Notes: generated from the letters alone by a model not told the origin. 64,000 nucleotides of DNA from Chamaea fasciata (GCA_029207755.1 JARCOQ010000002.1:112021745-112085744), one strand, 5' to 3'; numbered from the stretch's first letter, positions 22,586 to 37,100 are shown. Numbers and translations: made by a program.

Positions 22586-24888
22586 AAAACCAGTTTTGCT
22601 AACTTTTAGGTCCAGGATGCTTGTTATGGAGGAGTGGAGAGGAAAGACACCATCTAAGTTTATCGGGATGGCAAGGAGGTGAGGCAGAGAACCTGATGAA
22701 ATCTGCTTTTATCCTGCTGCTTTCCTGAGGAGAGGGATTGACGACCGTCCTGTGAGGAAAATGAGGTAGCCAAGACCTTGAACTGGAAGGCTGGCTCCCA
22801 AAACTTGGAAAAGAGGCTGATCCAGCAATTCCAGCCTTGTTCCTGCAGGAGCAAACACTGACCCAGCACGAATGGAGGGGCTCAGGACAGCCCTGGTGCC
22901 TGCTGGGGTGTGAAGGCAGGAGAGAAAGGGACTGGCCACCTCAGTCTGGGGTTGTTGCAGCATTTTCCTGGGATCAGGTTGAAATGCACCAGCCCAAGCA
23001 GGAACATTGGGATGGGGCTTTTGCTGGGCTGTTTTCCCTGGTGACCATGAGGAGTCACATCAAGCCATCTGAAACCATCAGTGGCCCACATTGAGCTTCA
23101 GGTGACTTGTAGTCAGAGGGGTAACCTGCACTGCAAGCAGGATCCCTTAAGATGTTAGAGCAAGTATTCACTATGGCATAAACTTTTTTCAATTTTAAAA
23201 TGAAACTTTGAAAAGGTGAAAGGATGCTAAGAGAAAATGATTTCCTTCTCCTAAATCTCATCCTTCTTTGAGCTGTGTCATGAGAGAGGGATGAATTCAA
23301 GACAGGAAAGGCCCAGACTTTAGTGAAGCACAGGATTTAAGGCACATCGGCTTTGTAGAGGTCTCCATGCACAAAGCCTATTTGATTTAACCAACTAAAA
23401 AGAGGAAGAAAGGGATTATTTAAGGGTTCATTTTCTCTCCATCAGTCCCCTCAGACAGATGACTCACATTTTTATATCCTAGAGGAACACAAAGATGACA
23501 GATAGAGTGCACAAAGCCATTTGTCCTCATCCTGTCCCTATTCACCATTTTGCTGCAACCATGGCACAGGAGTTGGTCTCTCCCAAGATAAAAGTAAACT
23601 TGTTTTCTTTCTTTCTAGTAACAGGGGAAGTGAATGAGGTCAGGACAATCCCAGAAAGTCCTGTTGGCACTAGGATGACCCACCTAATGTGAATGGGAGC
23701 CAAATCCTCATGCCAGGCTGAAGCCCTGACCCTGGGGACATCTAAAAGAAATGAATTTCACCTTCCTATGTCCAGACAGGCTCCTGCAAAAAAGGAGAAA
23801 GCCTCTTTGCCAAGGTTGCCCTTTAAAGAACTGCCCAGCTGTCCTCTCACCTGAAATCTGTTTGGAGGCTATTTAACAGGCGCATTTCAGCTGAGGGTAT
23901 CTCATCATTTCACACCCTCTGCAGCCCTGTGTTTCCCAGAGGCCAGGAACACGGATCACTTGCTTTGAACATTGCAAATCTCTGAGACCAATGTAACACC
24001 AAAAAATTCACCAAATTAGGCCTTGCAGTAGCGATCATTTTATTACATCATGCAGTTACAATGGCCAAGTTTAGTTCCAGCATGGGGAGAAAACCTCTGA
24101 CTAAAAATTCCTGACCAGTGTGTTCACTCCCATAACTGGTAGGGAACGTTCTAATCAAAGTTTGTATAAAACTACTCTTAGGAATAGCAAACAAAGCATT
24201 TACTAAATAACAGTTACTCGGAATAGATCCCAGCACAAACAGCAGGGCTTGTAGGGGTGGCAACAAATAATTTAAATTATTGGCAGGGCTTTTTCCTTAC
24301 TGCTAATGCAATTTCATCAAGTGAAAGTATCTTAAAGGGGTGAAGGGACTGAGCCAGGGATTTACCTCTGGTCCAGGCTAGAGGAAAGAACGAGGGGAAA
24401 AGCCCCAGTCCTGAAACCCTCAGGTGGGAGCAGCTGGCTGGGGCTCCCAACTTCCAAGGTTTCCTTCTGACTCACATAACTCCCCTCTCAGCTTCTCCCC
24501 TTGCAAGTGGCCCTTCTTAATGCAAACAATTAAATGGGCATTAGGTAAAAGTGGCTGCTCCTGTTGCTGAGTGAGGAGGACATTTGGCAGGCAGGGAAGG
24601 GTGCCTGGGTTCTTCAGAAACCAGTCCCCCTTTTCCACAGGGGCCTCATGTTCTCCACATTTCCAAACCTCTCCTTTGTTATCGAGGAGGTGAATAAAGA
24701 GGTTTTGAACCACTCCAAACAAAGTTCAACCAGCCTGGGACTAAAACCCAGAGACAGCATTTGCAGAACAGAGGAACAGTGGGTTCCAACAACCAGGAAC
24801 TCACAGCACAGTTTATAAACAATTAAACCCCACTGGCCTCCTGTCAGCAGTGGGTGCTGTCACTACAAAGCCCTCCACAGGATGGGTC

Positions 24889-25030
24889 AGGCTGGGAGGG
24901 ATCACAGAGACTCATTTGGTCCCTCCTCCCTGCCCAAGCAGAGGCATCCCAGAGCAGAAGGCACAAAATTGTCTCCACATGATTCTGGGCTATCCCCAGT
25001 GAGAGACCTTTGGCCGCAAAGTGCTGTGTC
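24889..25030 (-). mobile_element. Diverged CR1 fragment, antisense
   Basis: GGCTGGGAGGGATCACAGAG, CATTTGGTCCCTCC and CCAAGCAGAGGCATCCCAGA follow the order of an antisense CR1 3' region, with many substitutions. Confidence 0.5.
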
Positions 25031-27587
25031 CCCATGCTCTGCACAGCCCAGAATTTAACACAGTGGCTCTCTCAAGCTGCGGGAGGGGGGAATTTGCCAC
25101 CAGTTAAGCATTTTCAGTAGGGCAGGGCTGGTGAAAGAGCTGGGCTGCTTTCCTTTATTTACCTGCCTGGTGTGAACATGCCTGTAATGCTGGGCAAGAG
25201 CCTCTTCCAGCTTTGGGCAAACTGGTTTTACCTTGGGAGAAAAGCAGTGTTTGTTCTGTGGCTGGTGAAACGAGAAATGCTGTGAACTCCCCCTGAATCC
25301 ATCAGGTTTGCATGAAGTTCATCAGTGGCAAAGCCTGCTCCCAGCATGTGTGTTTTTCCTAACTGATGCTGATGCTGTTGCCCTTCCAGAAGCCTCAGTG
25401 GCTTTTACCACAGTCACTGGATCTCACCAGCACGTTTTTAGGGCTCACACCAGCACGTCCCAGCCCTGTCCCTTCCCCAGCCTCCCTGCACACCACCACA
25501 GCTGACTGAAACAATGCCCAGCCTGTTGCCCAATTCTTTTTTCTCTCCCAATTCCTTTTCCTATCCATTCTTACTTGCCGTTCCTTCATCATTAGCTCCC
25601 ACAGGATTATCAGTGGCACATCTGTCTGACACAGGCAGTTTCACTGCTATAAATTCTCCACAGCCCATTGAATAGAGACCTTTTAATTAGGTTTTAAGAA
25701 TTTTCCCATTAGCAGAGAGGCATTGAGAATTCAGGTCTCATTAATGAGAAGCAAAATATGTTAGAGAGGGAAGCTGCTTGGTTTACTGCAGTAGTAGCAT
25801 TTCTCCCCCTGTATTTATGGGCATGGATTAATTGCTGTTTTGCTACCGTGGACAGAAATATGTTTGACAATTCATTTTATTGTGCTACAAATGACAGATT
25901 TAAACCAGTGATCCAACGTGAGAGCCCTCTTGGGCTACTGCATTGTCTGGGTGACAAATAGAAGAAATGTGAACAAAATCTTTCATCATCAAAATTTGAT
26001 TGCCCTGCTATTTGCACCAACCTAGCTTTATGTTCTCACTAACAAAAGGGGTTTTCTGAAGATCTGAGGTAGGTCTTCATATGAGAGTGGGGAAGATTGA
26101 GCCAGTGCCACGTCCTTGGCAGGTGTGGAAGGGCAAATCTGTGCTCCCTTGGGCCCTGGACACATTTGGCCACAACAAGAGGGCAAATGTTCTCTTCACG
26201 AGTCCTCCCAGCTGCTGGGTATTCCACACTCAGGGAATTCACGAACCACTCGTGATATTTTTGGTGTTTTTAAAAGCCCAGGTGGATTTTCCCTTCCAGG
26301 AACTGTTGCAAATGGCTTTTTTGTTGAGGTGACAAGGACCCCTCTTGCTTGCTGTCTGCCCTATCCCAAAACACCTTCAGGACAGGAAGAGCTGTCACAG
26401 CACTGTTTTACCTCGGAGGCATCAAGTTTCGGCTTCAATCTACTCCTCCTGGCAAAACTTTATGTTGGAGAGATCCCAGGCAGCTCCCAGAGCCGTATTT
26501 TGATCCTGCTGGGTGCATTTGATCCAGTTCTTGCCCCTCAGCTATAGATCAGTGAGTGGTTGCATCACTTTCCCTGGGGTTACTCCAGGTAAGCAGGACA
26601 CAGCAAGGGCAGCCTCAGGTGCCATCTCCTCTGCTGTGGCATCCTTCATCCCAGCTGGAAACCTCCAGTGTGCTCCTCTAGGCTGAGCCCTGGCTTCTGC
26701 AACGCTCTCACCTCCAGTAGCTTTTTATAAAAAACACAGTAAAATAAGACGTTCTCATTAAGGTTTCCCATCTTGAGAGGATTCTTTTTCTTTTCTTTAC
26801 AGTACACTTTGTGTGCCCAGTCTCTTTAAAATCTTTAAAGTGAAGATTTCAAAGGAATTTCATAGCTAGCCTCTTTTTTTTTTCTGTTGAAATTTCTACT
26901 TCTTTTCTTTCTACTTTTTTTCTACCATTATTTCATTAAATCTCTTGAAGAATTGAACCCAATAGAGACACAGTTCTCCCCTGTAGCAGCTCTCCCACTA
27001 ATCATCATATATCAACTCTTGCTAACAGTGTAGCTTAATATTTCTCCCTCTGTTTTTAACCACATTTAATTGGGGCAGAAAAAAACACTTCCTGGCCAAT
27101 ATTTCCTCCCTTCATAGTCATCAATGAAAAGAGCAATAAGTGAAGCTTGCTAAAAACAGCAATAATCTTGACTCCACTCTTCCAGCTCTGTAGGCAATTT
27201 TTGCTATCAGCTCAGCTGAGCCAGCCCAGGTCACTTTCTAACCTCAATTCTTTTACAGACCCTGTCACACTGTACATCCCTCTGAGCCTTCCCAGTCCTC
27301 ACCATCAGCTGGAGGCAGCAGTTTAGGCACTCTATTTTCACTGCCCACTTTTGAAACCACCAGGGCAAAACTTCTCTGAGATGACCTTTCCCTCCCACAC
27401 GGGGTCTTAGGCTCACTTGTTATTTCCTAGGTCTCCTGCTTCTTCTATTTCAGGCATTTCTCATTTGTATTTATCTCTTTAGCTATTTGTGTCAGAAATA
27501 ACCTTGCAGCCCTTTGCCTGCCTTGCCTGGTTTTCTAAGTTTTGATCGCTGTTCCCATAGTAGCAAATGAGAGCCATGGATTCTTTT

Positions 27588-27607
27588 TTATATATATATA
27601 TATATAT
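27588..27607. repeat. TA dinucleotide run
   Basis: About ten TA units, a simple microsatellite. Confidence 0.85.
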
Positions 27608-30600
27608 TATTATCTCATGCGTCCCAAATAATACTCAGTCCTTGACATGTGAGGTGAAACCCAGAGTTCTCAATCTGCTCTAAGAAACTGCCAGAAAACT
27701 GAAGGGATAGCATTTCCTTTTAGCTTGCAGGGTGAATGGCTGCTGACCCCTGCCTGCTCCTATTTACACTGCTAATTGCTCTGACACTAATGAATGAATT
27801 ATACTCAAGTGATGCAAAATGGGCAATATATATCAGCTGTTCCATGCCATTGCCCTCAGATCATCAGTGTTTGGGGCTGCTGGGTGATCTCAGTGACCCC
27901 CTGTCCCTGTGTGCAGGTGAGAGGTGTTGCCTTGTGCCCCTTGCCCTCTTTCACTGCACCTGCAAGAATCCCTCCCTCCCACCAGTCACTATAGAAGGGA
28001 ATAGACCCCAAAACCTTCTCCACGTCACTGGAGGTGCTGGATTTCGGTTTTCCTCCTGGGAATCACAACCAACCCACAGGCATGGGTTTGCTTCAGGTTT
28101 TGGTGAGTTCTGGGGTCATCTGGGAGGCTCCATCCATCACAGCATTTTCCATTCTCCATACTGGGACATCTTTACCACATTCCATGTTAAACCCAAACTA
28201 GATTGTCTTGGTTTTGAGCTTGAAACCTTCTCTAGATGATTTGAAAAGATGTCCCCGGGAAATGATGAAAATCAAAAGATGCAATGATAAAATCATGGGA
28301 TGGGCCAGAATAAATTAATCCGTCCCTAGCCCAGTTCCCTGAGCCAGTTACAGGTGCTCACAGGAAAACTTCAACAAGGAGCAAAGATAACCCAGTCATC
28401 CATCACATTATTCTCATTTCCCACTCTTGCTCTATCATTTTATTGAATGCTTTCTGGTTGTTTTATTCTGAGAAATGATGAAAAGCATTTACTCAAGTCC
28501 AGCCAGCCCCAGGCAGTGATCCTTTCACAAAAATACCCTTCCAACCTCCAAGGATCTGCAGCTTAGACATTTCCTGAGATGGATGTGCAGTTTGGGGATT
28601 CAATAGCCCCAAGCAGTTTTTCTTCAATGAGTTCATCCAGTTGCTTTTCAGACACGTGGGAAGTTTTAGCATCCGCAGATAAATTGCATCATATCCCTGT
28701 GCTAGGTGATGAACCATCTTTCTTCATGTGCTTCCAACTTACCACTGAGATTTTCATGTTAGATGAGACCATGAGCTGTGCCTCCTGTGACCTTTATGGA
28801 TCTGAAAGAATCTGGTGTACATAAATATTCCTGATGTGGATGCTGTTCCACACCGCCATCCCCACCACGGGACCTTTTACCGGCTGGAGATTGAGAACAC
28901 AGCATGAAGAAGTAGACACAGAGTGAGTTTATAAAATGGAAAAACTTTGTAAATCTGCGATTCTCTATTCCTTGCCTAAGAATTGTTAATCTGTCATTTG
29001 CTTTTCTCACGGTTGCTAAGCACTGAGCTGGTGTTTTCACAAAGCTGTCTGTTATCCCCCATATGCTCCTGTCATCCTCACACTGCACTGACAGTAACCT
29101 GAGCGATCACAATCAGCTCAGGGCCCTTTATTGTAACTGAGAAGGTGGGATTGCTCCTTTCCCAGGTGTGCATCACTCCACACTTCCAGACACGCTGCCT
29201 CACGTGCCATCCAACCCTGCAGTCAGTCATTCCATCTTGCACAATCCATCGGAGCAACTGCCTCATATTTTTGCTGCCACGGAAATTCCGTGTCACCAAC
29301 AGATTTTACCCTCTCACCGCCTCTTTCAGATGGTTCGTGAGCCTGTTAAGCTGCAAAGGTCCCAGCATAACCCTCTGCAGGAGCCCCCTCGTGACCTCTC
29401 CCCATAGTGAAAACCATCCTGCCCTCTGCTTGTTGCCCTGTTTTTATCCAGGAGAAAATTTCCCCACCTGTCCTGTCACAACTTAGTTTCTAAGATCCCT
29501 ACACTCTTCAAAACATTTTTTCCATAGCTCATTGCTTTCACGAGCCAGAGGGCTATTCTCAGCATCTCTTCTAATTACAGTGTCTCCTTTTTAACTCAGG
29601 GCAGCCAGAACGTCACAAAGGGACTGGGACCGTACCAGAATTATGTTTTCTCCTTTCTACTGCTTTCCTAATAACTGTGGAAAGCAATTTGCCTTTTTGT
29701 CACTTTGAATATTCAGCTGGCACATCCACAGTGATGGGAATGAGTGTGAGTGACAGTAGCTAAATTGCAGCCCATCTTGGTGATTATATACTTAGGTTAC
29801 TCTTCCTCTTTACTTTTAATTTCATTTACCATTTATCACCCAGTCAATCTTGTAAGATATTTCCACAACTGTTCAGCTAGCTGCACTTTTTTAAAAAATA
29901 TGAAAAATAATTCTGAATCATCAGCATATTCATCACTTCATTATTCACCAAGCTTTCCCTATCATTTATGAATATATTGAGCAAAAATCCTCTGATCTCC
30001 CCTGTGATTGTTGACCTTTGTCTCCTATCTGAAAAGAAGTTATTTGTTTACCTCTTTGTGAATTTACTTTCCTGCAGTATTTTTTTCTCAATTTTCTTTA
30101 TCTTACTTTGTTAAAAAAAAAAAAAAACAGGTCTTTTTTCTTCTAGTAGCTTTCTTTACTCTCTCATTCAATTATTCTGGGTCTATATGTGTGCCTGAGG
30201 ACATCCTTTTCATACTTTTTGTTCGATGGTAAATATTTACTGAGTTTTTCATATTGTGTCTTTCAGTAGCACCCTGCAGTTTGCCAACACTTCACACGTT
30301 TTACTCTTCCTCTAAGCTCAATTTAATAAGTCTTCTTGATTTATTTTCCCCTTTTTAGACTGTAATAGTCAGGATTTGCACTCCCTCATTGCCTGTGGCA
30401 TGGTAAACAGGAATGCATCACAACCATTATCATAAATGACTATCAGTGGCCACATTTTGAATAAGATCTGCATTTCTCAGGAGTTTCTTCCCTTCTCTGG
30501 GTCACTACAAATCTGATGGGGTCTAGAAAAGAAACAAAATGCATATTTCCCTGCTTTGCTGGCTCCAGCCTGTGTGTCCTCTTCTGCACAGGCTGGTCCC

Positions 30601-33600
30601 CACCTCATTTCAGGAATGATAAGGTTTTTCTGGGGTTATTTTGGTGCTCACAAAAAATGATGGCAATGTTAAGATCATGGGCTGCTTGGAGATCCCAGAA
30701 GCGTTAAGGAAAATTACTGGCTCAGATCTGTATTTCTAAACTGGGCTTTGCAGTCACAGTCAAACCTTTTTGTAGTGTATTGGATGCTGAAATTCAGGCT
30801 TTCAGATCTGACTCAGCTCTGAGTTACACATTTGATTAACTTCAGTAATTAAATCTTTCTTTTCACCTTGGGCAAGGATGTTTGCCACAGAAATGTGACA
30901 GAAGTCCTCTTCCAGCACTGCCTGTGGTCTGTAGAATTGACATATTCTTTGATAAAATTCCCCTGAAAGAGTTTGAGCTCACAATGTTGAAGTTGATTTT
31001 GAAAACTGCATTAAGACATCTGTGGTGGGGATCTTTATCAAAGCCATGGATCTCAGGGGGTATTTTGAACTGTCCATTTTCAAAATTAAGACGTAGGGTT
31101 TTCTCTGTTTGTTTTTTGACCCCTCAGCATTATCTGGCAGACAGACAGATATTGTCCTGGTTTGAGGAATTTCATGTACCAACTCATACTTTTCTGTTCC
31201 TCTCACAGCTGGAAGGAGCAAATTGCAGACACCCCTCTCCTTTGCCACTGATTTTTTTCCTTGTTATGATGATTTTTTTTTTTAGAGAACACTTAAAACT
31301 TGGGATTTACTTTGTGGGCTCATGAGCAGTGGTGTTGGCCCAGTGACAGATTTCTTCATGTCAGCATTCAAACTAACAGTTACCACAAAAGGAAATTCCC
31401 TTCATGACAAAACACCCCCTTTAGGATGAAAAATCAAAGTTGTGCTGTCTGCTGGTTATTTTAAGTGAAAAGAGATGGGAAAAGAATTACCCTTTATCCT
31501 TCAAAAGGATAGGAGATTCAAATGGATTAGGAGAACCAAGAGTTGCAGGCTGCCACCAATCCACAGCAAGATCCAACACCAGCCGTGGGGATTTCTCCAA
31601 TTCCTTGCTGGGAAGGAAATGAGAGCACCAAAGTGCAGCTTAAAGGGACCAGGGGAGGATGGTGAGGGAGGACACAGAGCCTGGAGAGGAGGAAGGAGCC
31701 CTCCAAGCCCCTTCTGGCCACTTGCAGAGCCTGAGGTCCTTCAGAGAGTCACCAAAAGGTCTTAGGTAGGTGCCGGCCTCACAGAAGGAAACACATTTAC
31801 AGGGAAACCCCAGATAATTTTCAAGGCTTTGCTGTATAAACATATTAAAGATCTTTAAGTAATCCCCTGGCAGAGAGCAGGCAGCTCATTCCTGGCGATG
31901 TGTTTGCCTTGAGATGCCAATCAAAGGCTCTTTCCGCAGCGAGAGCTCGGCAGGGAGATTTGCCTTTGTGCCTGCGGCTGGGATCAGGCCCAAGAGGTGA
32001 CAGCCAGCAGATAAGGGCTTAATTAATGCCCAGAAAGGAGCAGGAGTGACAAACTTTATCTGCAGTTTCAGCTGACTCACACGATGGGCTGATAATCCGA
32101 GAATTCCGCGGAGGTCCGAAGGCAGCGTGGTCCCCGTCAGGATCTCTGCTCTCCTCTGGTGTTTCAGCCAAGCTCACTGCCCATCTCCCAGGCTGGTGGA
32201 GAAAACGACCCAGGACTTCTCTGGACAGGCATCCTGGTGGACCTTTGCACTTGGATTTTAAAATTTTTAATCCGATTTTTTGTCTAAGTGATGGAGGTGA
32301 AAAGTGTGATACGAGCTGCTGAGTGTGATACCACCTGCCTGCGGCCTGGCGTCCTGTGATGTGGAGGATACACAAAATACCTCATTTATTAACGGTGACT
32401 CTCAGTGAGAAAGGCCACCCATATCTTAAATAGGGATGGATCTAAATTGGGTCCATAAAGCATGAATAAGTTAACTTTTAGCAAAAAGAACCCTATTATT
32501 TTTATTCCCTCGTAGAACAAAATCCCTTCCACTTTGTTGGAAATACTTTTGGACAAATAAACTTCCTCCAAAACACGACTGTAGAAGCAGAAAGTTCTCA
32601 CTTTGAGCTTCGTTATGGGAAGACGCACAAAACAAATTCATATATAATATTCAAAAGCGAGAAGACACAATCCTGCCAAAGATCAAGAAAGTGCATTGAA
32701 TCTCTTTATTTTGGTGATGAATAGGAAGAGTTCCCTGGTGGCTTCCCCATAGGAAAAGGGATGCTGCAGAGCACCCATGGGGCTGCAGCCTGCCCTGCCT
32801 GCTCTGAAGGTGCCTCCTGTGGGGAGGGTGCAGAGATCCCACCATCCCACCGCTCCTCCCCGCTCCCTGGCACTGCTCTGATTGTCTTTAAGAGTTGGCA
32901 AGTAGCTAGATGTTAAGAAATGTTGCAGTAAATGGTAGAAAATTACCCAAAAGGAAGATTAAAGCTTTCAGCAGTTCAAGTCCCAAGACCTGTTGTCCCA
33001 AAACAACTCAAAGGCTGCCTGGGGAGCCACCTTTGAAACCAGGAGAAAAGAAATCAGGAAATTACTAGGTCAAACATGGTATTTCAGAAGTTTGGTATTG
33101 GCAAAAGACATGCAGGTGGTGTTGGATGGGTTGGGAAGTGCTGCTCTGCTTTGGGGATCAGGCAGAGGGGTTGGGGACAGCCCCTTCTGTGGCACCCCTG
33201 GAACAGGACCTTGCACAGGGCAGAAACTCCAAAATAAAACTGGGACACTCAGGACTGATGCCGGGATGAGCACAGCACCTGTGGGGCAGGCTGAGATGAT
33301 ACAGAAACTCTCTTCTCTTATGTCTCTATGCTGTTGGACCAATTAGGCTTTTGAGTTTGGTTGGGTTTTGTTTTGTTGTTTTTTTTTTTCCCCCTGATCT
33401 TCCCTTTTTTTTCTAATTCCCCTTGTGTGGAAACCAACAGTGGCCTCATGTGCTCAGTATTTCTCAGTCACACCTTCCACTTTCTGTGTTTAAGTATTTT
33501 TTCAGGTGCATTGTGGTGTGCTGAGGCTTGGAGGTATCACAGCTCCAGCCCTCCTCCCTTATCTGTTTCAGAGTAAGCATAACCAAAAACCTTAAGGCCA

Positions 33601-33997
33601 GGGAAAAATCAAGGCAGAAAAAATAGACTGGGTAGAAAATATACGTACATATTTTTCAGTAGTGAATGGAAAATAAGACTCCCCAGAGGTCTAAAATACT
33701 CGAAAGGCAATGAAATCAGATCACAGTGAAGTGTGGAACTCAGAGCCAGAGCCTCTGGCTCCCAGAGGCACCCAGCAGCATCCATTTGATAGATTATGGG
33801 ATCATGTAATAAATAGGTATCTATAGCTATGTAACAGATACGTGATCAATAGCTCAGAGGAGCCCAGAAATTTATCTCTGGGATATCAAAATATGCATGG
33901 CAACACTTCCTAAGCAAACAAAAGAGAACCCAGTCTCCTGGGTGAAGCTTCAGATGGAACAATGTTATCAGACCTCGCTGGGCAAACACGAGGAGCG

Positions 33998-34005
33998 CAT
34001 AAAAC
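33998..34005 (+). promoter_or_regulatory. TATA-like box of TFF2
   Basis: CATAAAAC lies about 45-50 bp before the TFF2 start codon. A start of transcription near 34030 would leave a short 5' leader, normal for trefoil factor genes. This is a position-based inference. Confidence 0.5.
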
Positions 34006-34049
34006 CCGCAGCCTCCAGGGAAAGCAGCACCTCTCCTCTTGCAAGAGCC

Positions 34050-34131
34050 ATGGATCTCAAGGTGGTCTGTGCGCTCTCCATCACCCTGGTCATAGCTCTC
34101 AGCACCCTGGCAGAGGGAGTTGCACCTCCAA
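34050..34131 (+). CDS. TFF2: TFF2 exon 1: signal peptide
   Basis: It starts at the first ATG after the TATA-like box and encodes 27 residues with a hydrophobic core, followed by A|gtaagt. Signal cleavage is likely near AEG or GVA. Confidence 0.92.
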
Positions 34132-37100
34132 GTAAGTACATCCTTGTGCTGTTGCCTTCCAGGTACATGTGGGACCCTCATCCCACCGTCAGCTTTAACA
34201 GACCAGACAGCAAATGGGCTCTCAGTGCTGCTGCTTATTCCCCAAGTGGAGCCTACTCTTTAATTTTTATCAGAGAGATCTATAGCAAAAAGTGAAAGAC
34301 GGCAGCTGAACTCTTGTGTTGTTGGAATAACCAGGAACCCGCTGCAAAGGCAGAGGAGGTCGCTAGAACAGGACCAGGGCTGGAACAGAAGCCAGCTTTG
34401 TCTAAATTTTTTTTTTTTGTTTATGCTGCTTTGCCACGTGAATACAGTTTTAAAGGAGTCTATCTGCCTCCTCATTTAAAGGCAAGTCATTTAGAGAGCT
34501 CCAGAAGTGGAATGTAACTCAATAACAGCTGGAGGACAGTTCCAGAATTTCATGGTTGTGGCTGACTGTGCAAATGACTTTAAATGTTAAAAGCATAGCT
34601 GCAGCTATTTGCATGTCCTATATTTTATATATCACCTGTCAGGACTGCAAAGATTTTGTATCTTTACACCTGTTTGAATATCCACTGGGCTCTTAAGTCT
34701 TTTCCTCTTCACATGAGATGGGCAAAGCAGCAAACATTTAAAAGCATAATATTTGAAATTCTTGGGATTTCCCATTTGGTGTGGTTGATTCAAAGCCCAC
34801 GAGCCCCACTGTGCTGGGCTGGCTTGGCTGCAAGTGAGATCACAGACTCTCAAAGTGTGATGTACAGCCCTGACCAAAATTGGCAGAGGTTTAAAAACAA
34901 CTTTTAAACGACTCAGGTTGTGGTCTTAGCAGGGAAGAGAAAAGATGGAAAGCATCTAGGGAAAGAGCATTGTTCCCAGTGAGCATTTGATAAACACCCC
35001 TCCATAACAAGTGTGCAAACTGACAGCCTGTAACCTGCTCCTTCTGTCCTGAACAGCAAAATGCCAGTGTAAAGTGGTTCCCAAGCAGAGGACAAACTGT
35101 GGCTACCCAGGGATCTCAGCAGCAGAGTGCAAGAAAATTGGGTGCTGCTTCAACGCTTCAGTCCCCAGTGTCCCCTGGTGCTACAATCCTAAACAAAAGA
35201 AAGGTAATATCTCTGCCAGAAACACTGACTTACCTCGTGTTTGATTATCCAGAAACATGTACAACCAGGTTCTGCTTTTCTCCTTAGGCAAGAAGAGTGG
35301 GCACAAACCTCTGTTAGGAGACCAGTGGCAGTAAAAAGGAAAAGTCAAGCCTTGCTCACCCATCAGTCTTCTGCCTCATCCTCTTCACACAATGTATTTC
35401 CTCTTCCTTCAGGCTTCTAGTTATCAAACAGCCTGTGCTGATTACTTAGAGACATTTCAATATCATGTGTGATCCTGTCCATGGGTAGAGCAAGGGATAC
35501 TCAGCATTTATTTAAGTGGGTTTGCTGTGTGGCTACTTGTTTGACATCTGTCAGCATCCTGCTTCTATTTTTTGCCATAATTTTCTCAGGGAGGATAACA
35601 GCTGCTGTCCCAGTCTTTCTAGGATTAGCTGTATATTTTACATAACTGTGTTAAGCAATGGAGTGTAATTAGCTGTGTTAATTATCTCAGTGTAAGCTAC
35701 ATTGGCTGGGCTGACAGCGCAGCTCCTTCTTAGGAGAACTTCAGGGCAGTCTCAGCAGCTGCACAGGTGACATGAGAGGAAATGAGGGTGCAAAGGCAAT
35801 GCTGGCCAACAGAAGAACCTGATATAAATTGAGATTAGTCAACAGGGATCAGAATTACAGTAGGAAAAAAATGTTTTTGCTTTTGAGCACTGTTTGCAAT
35901 TCTTGTAAACCTTGAAAAACGAGCAGCAACAACTTAAGGTGCTGTTTTCATGGAATTACTTTTCTGAGCAGAACTCTCCACGAGAGGAAAACTGAAGTAT
36001 TCAAGCTGGGTGGTATAACCTCTTTACTTGGGATTTTAGCTTTAAGTGCCTGGAAGAGCTGTGATTTTCTCCTAAAAGACTTATTTCCTTTCTGCAACTG
36101 TAGCTGGAATGCAGAGAGGGCTGCTGGGTGGTCCTCTCCTTGTGTTAGCCAGGCTGTTCTGGGGTTAGGTCATGGACATACCCTGGTGTGAGGCCAGTGT
36201 ATGTGTTACCACTACAGGAGACACAGGACTTTTCACCCCCTTGCTGGATTTAGGAAAGGTAAAGATGGGCTGCTGCCAGGCACATCCAGGGGTGAATTTT
36301 GCCTCCTCTTATCCCTGGGGCACAGCAGCAATTCATCACCCTTTGGAGTTTAGTTTTGCCTGGGAGGCTGGATGAGGATTTGGGTGGATCTGCTGGCTGA
36401 ACTTGGTTCAGAGAAGGTCATCATGGCCATCACATCTGCTCAGTGACCTCACCTTTGTGTCCTGCCTTTTCCTTGTCAATTACGTCACCAGGCAGACGGA
36501 GCACGGACTAACACGTTGTCCTTCCTTTGTTTTTAATCTTTTGGCTTCACACAGTGAGGAGAGTGTGTCCCAACGATCCCTACAGCAGGATAAACTGTGG
36601 CCACCCTGGCATCAAGCCCAAGGACTGCATAAGGAAGGGCTGCTGCTTCAGGGCACACCCCGCCGGTGTCCCCTGGTGCTTCTACCACCGCACCGTGGAG
36701 GAAGGTAATGTCCAACAGGAGATGTCCCCCGTGTCCCTGTGGGTGTTCCAGGGCTCCTGGCAGTGTCCCTGCTCTGCCAAGGCTTGGTGTGCTGTGCCAG
36801 CCAGAGAATCAGAATCAGAATCACTGGGTTGGAAGAGACCTCTGAGATCATCAACCCAACCCTAACATCGACTAAACCATGGCACCAAGTGCCTTTTCTT
36901 AAACACATCCAGAGATGCTGAATCCTAAGGGTGTGAGCAGGAAAAGGTGGCTAAACCCTAAAAAAGCCAGCTTCTTGTATAGAGAGTGGGGTGTTGCTGG
37001 TGGATCTGAGTCTGGGATTTGTGGGCAATGGGACAGTCTGGGCTCAGGTGTGAGCTCAAGACCTCAGCTAATCCCACAGTAGAAGTGCAGCCACCCAGCT

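Larger units (their letters stand above)
10099..34049. other. 24-kb intergenic region between TMPRSS3 and TFF2
   Basis: I find no trefoil, protease or other recognisable coding exon here on either strand. It contains CR1 tails (11941-12060, 21430-21515, 22535-22585, 24889-25030), LTR-derived blocks (15730-16230, 19793-20229, 20545-20935), a 17-bp minisatellite (17672-17790), paired hairpins (18661-18746) and a TA run near 27588-27607. A - strand reading frame at 13239-13670 is listed separately. The rest, including about 25030-34000, holds nothing I can name. Confidence 0.55.

Noticed and set aside
24030..24260. Possible antisense LTR with TTTATT near 24039
   Set aside because: It resembles an LTR end in general character only; I saw no second copy and no clear ends.
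32019..32375. 118-codon - strand frame in a slightly GC-richer stretch
   Set aside because: No recognisable domain, signal or splice context.
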